From Actinomycetes bacterium (GTDB lineage: Bacteria > Actinomycetota > Thermoleophilia > Miltoncostaeales > Miltoncostaeaceae): a DNA stretch of 39,835 nucleotides. The translations under genes were made by a program, and so were the position numbers. Position 1 is the first letter of the stretch; every line of letters begins with the position of its first letter. The stretch covers positions 1-39,835 of the forward strand of contig JAHEIS010000006.1 in assembly GCA_024639225.1 (NCBI GenBank), read 5' to 3'. The notes under the pieces were generated by a model. The model worked only from the letters and a program-made list of their open reading frames with translations, was not told the DNA's origin and searched no databases. Below are positions 38,073 through 39,835 of this stretch, piece by piece.

Positions 38073-39835
38073 TCAGGCTTGTCCGGCATCCGGCCCTCCG
38101 TTGTTCCGTTGGTGTTCGAGGTAGATCGTCGCGAGTGGCGGGACGGTGAGGGTGAGCGAGTGCTCGAAGCCACCCACGGGCAGATCGTCCGTCTCCACCG
38201 ATCCGCCGTTGCCGGTCCCACTCCCGGAGTAGCACTCGGCATCGGTGTTGAGCAGCTCGCGCCAGAGGCCGGCGGCGGGAACGCCGACCCGGTACGCGTG
38301 GCGGGGTACCGGCGTGAAGTTGCTGACGGCGATCACGACGTCCAACGGGTCCCGGCCGAAGCGCAGCATCGCGATCACGCTCGCCGCGGCGTCGTCACAG
38401 GACGACCAGGCGAAGCCGGCCGGATCGGTGTCCCGGTGACCGAGGGCCGGATGCTCCCGATGGAGCCGATTGAGATCCCGGACCAGGGTCTGCACGCCGG
38501 AGTGCACCGGGTACTCCAGCAGGTGCCACTCGACGCCGCGCTCGTGGCTCCACTCCTGGTACTGCGCGATCTCGGCGCCCATGAAGAGCAGCTTCTTGCC
38601 CGGGTGGGCGAACATGTAGCCGTAGTAGGCGCGCAGGTTCGCGAACCGCTGCCATTCGTCTCCGGGCATCCGCCCGAGCAGCGAGCCCTTGCCGTGGACG
38701 ACCTCGTCGTGCGACAGGGGAAGGATGAAGTTCTCATCCCACGCGTAGAGCAGGCTGAACGTGAGAGCGCCCTGGTGATGGACCCGGTGCACCGGGTCCT
38801 CGGACATGTAGGAGAGGGTGTCATTCATCCACCCCATGTTCCACTTCTGGCTAAAGCCGAGGCCGCCGTGATCGACCGGGCGCGAGACCGCCGGCCACGC
38901 CGTGGACTCCTCGGCAATCGTCCGGCCGCCCGCCGCGTGGACCGCGGTGTTGACGCGGCGCAGGAGATCAACGGCCTCGAGATCCTCGTTGCCGCCGTGA
39001 CGGTTCGGAATCCACTCCCCCTCCTTGCGGGAGTAGTCGAGGTAGAGCATCGACGCCACCGCGTCGACGCGCAGTGCGTCGAGGTGGAACTCGTTGATCC
39101 AGAAGAGCGCCGACGAAAGCAGGTAGTTGCCGACCTCGGCGCGGCCGTAGTTGAAGGCGAGCGTGCCCCAGTCGGGGTGGTCGGCCCGCCGGGCGTCGGC
39201 GTGCTCGTAGAGCTGGGTGCCGTCGAAGCGCACCAAGCCGTGCTCGTCGCGGGGAAAGTGGGCGGGCACCCAATCGAGTATCACGCCGATGCCCGCGTCG
39301 TGGAACGTGTCGACCAACACACGGAAATCGTCGGGCGCGCCGTGGCGGGCCGTCGGCGCGAAGAGGCCGATCGGCTGGTAGCCCCACGAGCCCTCGAAGG
39401 GGTACTCGGTCATGGGCATCAGCTCGACGTGGGTGAAGCCCATGTCGCGAACGTATGGCACGAGGTGCTCGGCGAGGTCGGTGTAGCTGAGCGGAGCGCC
39501 GGTCTCGTCCCGGCGCCACGAACCCGAGTGGACCTCGTAGACGGACATCGGCGCGTCGACATCGTAGGGACGGCGGCGCATCCACTCATCGTCCGCCCAG
39601 ACGTGGCGGGCCTCGTGCACGATGCAGGCCGTCCCCGGGGCCAGCTCGCATCGTCGGGCCCAGGGGTCGGATTTCAACGGCAGGAGGTGGCCGTCGGAGC
39701 CGATCAGCTCGAACTTGTAGAGCTCGCCGGCTCCGATCTCGGGAACGAAGATCTCCCAGATTCCACTCGAGGGGTGGCGCCGCATCGGGTGGACCCGCCC
39801 GTCCCAACGGTTGAAGCCGCCGACGACGCTGACCC
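38073..39835 (-). CDS. glgB: 1,4-alpha-glucan branching enzyme, 5' end beyond the window
   Basis: [43 protein letters not shown] (frame open to window edge)...[12 protein letters not shown]...[34 protein letters not shown]...[37 protein letters not shown]...[22 protein letters not shown]. Confidence 0.97.
   Translation of the reverse strand, partial: VSVVGGFNRWDGRVHPMRRHPSSGIWEIFVPEIGAGELYKFELIGSDGHLLPLKSDPWARRCELAPGTACIVHEARHVWADDEWMRRRPYDVDAPMSVYEVHSGSWRRDETGAPLSYTDLAEHLVPYVRDMGFTHVELMPMTEYPFEGSWGYQPIGLFAPTARHGAPDDFRVLVDTFHDAGIGVILDWVPAHFPRDEHGLVRFDGTQLYEHADARRADHPDWGTLAFNYGRAEVGNYLLSSALFWINEFHLDALRVDAVASMLYLDYSRKEGEWIPNRHGGNEDLEAVDLLRRVNTAVHAAGGRTIAEESTAWPAVSRPVDHGGLGFSQKWNMGWMNDTLSYMSEDPVHRVHHQGALTFSLLYAWDENFILPLSHDEVVHGKGSLLGRMPGDEWQRFANLRAYYGYMFAHPGKKLLFMGAEIAQYQEWSHERGVEWHLLEYPVHSGVQTLVRDLNRLHREHPALGHRDTDPAGFAWSSCDDAAASVIAMLRFGRDPLDVVIAVSNFTPVPRHAYRVGVPAAGLWRELLNTDAECYSGSGTGNGGSVETDDLPVGGFEHSLTLTVPPLATIYLEHQRNNGGPDAGQA

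Overview
High-GC bacterial chromosomal window, dense in coding sequence. The gene families suggest an actinobacterium, possibly Thermoleophilia-like, but taxonomy is a low-confidence inference. From left to right I read: (1) an FHA-like membrane protein; (2) a divergent nucleotide-sugar locus with a PIG-L deacetylase, a glucose-1-phosphate cytidylyltransferase-like NTase, a sugar C-methyltransferase carrying YHEHF, an RmlC-type epimerase and a DUF4910 aminopeptidase-like protein; (3) a zinc-starvation module with cysteine-poor L33 and L28, a Fur/Zur regulator and ZnuA-ZnuC-ZnuB; (4) a sulfurtransferase, SufE, a CDF metal exporter, an orphan OpuAC-like lipoprotein, an ABC-F ATPase, a GAF-GGDEF-EAL protein and RNase D; (5) a divergent pair of a SpoT/MESH1-like HD hydrolase and a Ppx/GppA-HD phosphatase; (6) SUI1/YciH, a CysH-type APS reductase and CysC; (7) a PHP protein, oligoendopeptidase F, an Ala/Glu-rich protein, an HTH protein and a methyltransferase; (8) tRNA-Asn(GTT), followed by a compositionally different ~3.4 kb accessory segment with a predicted non-secreted subtilase, a small conserved-looking protein and a decayed cupin gene; (9) a glgB-glgP-glgX-malQ operon on the minus strand, with glgB running off the right edge. 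The segments most worth a second look are the post-tRNA subtilase segment, the multi-hairpin gap at 18.43-18.78 kb, the paired alarmone/polyphosphate genes, and the sugar C-methylation/DUF4910 locus. Nothing was compared to a database. Family calls come from motif recognition in the translated ORFs.
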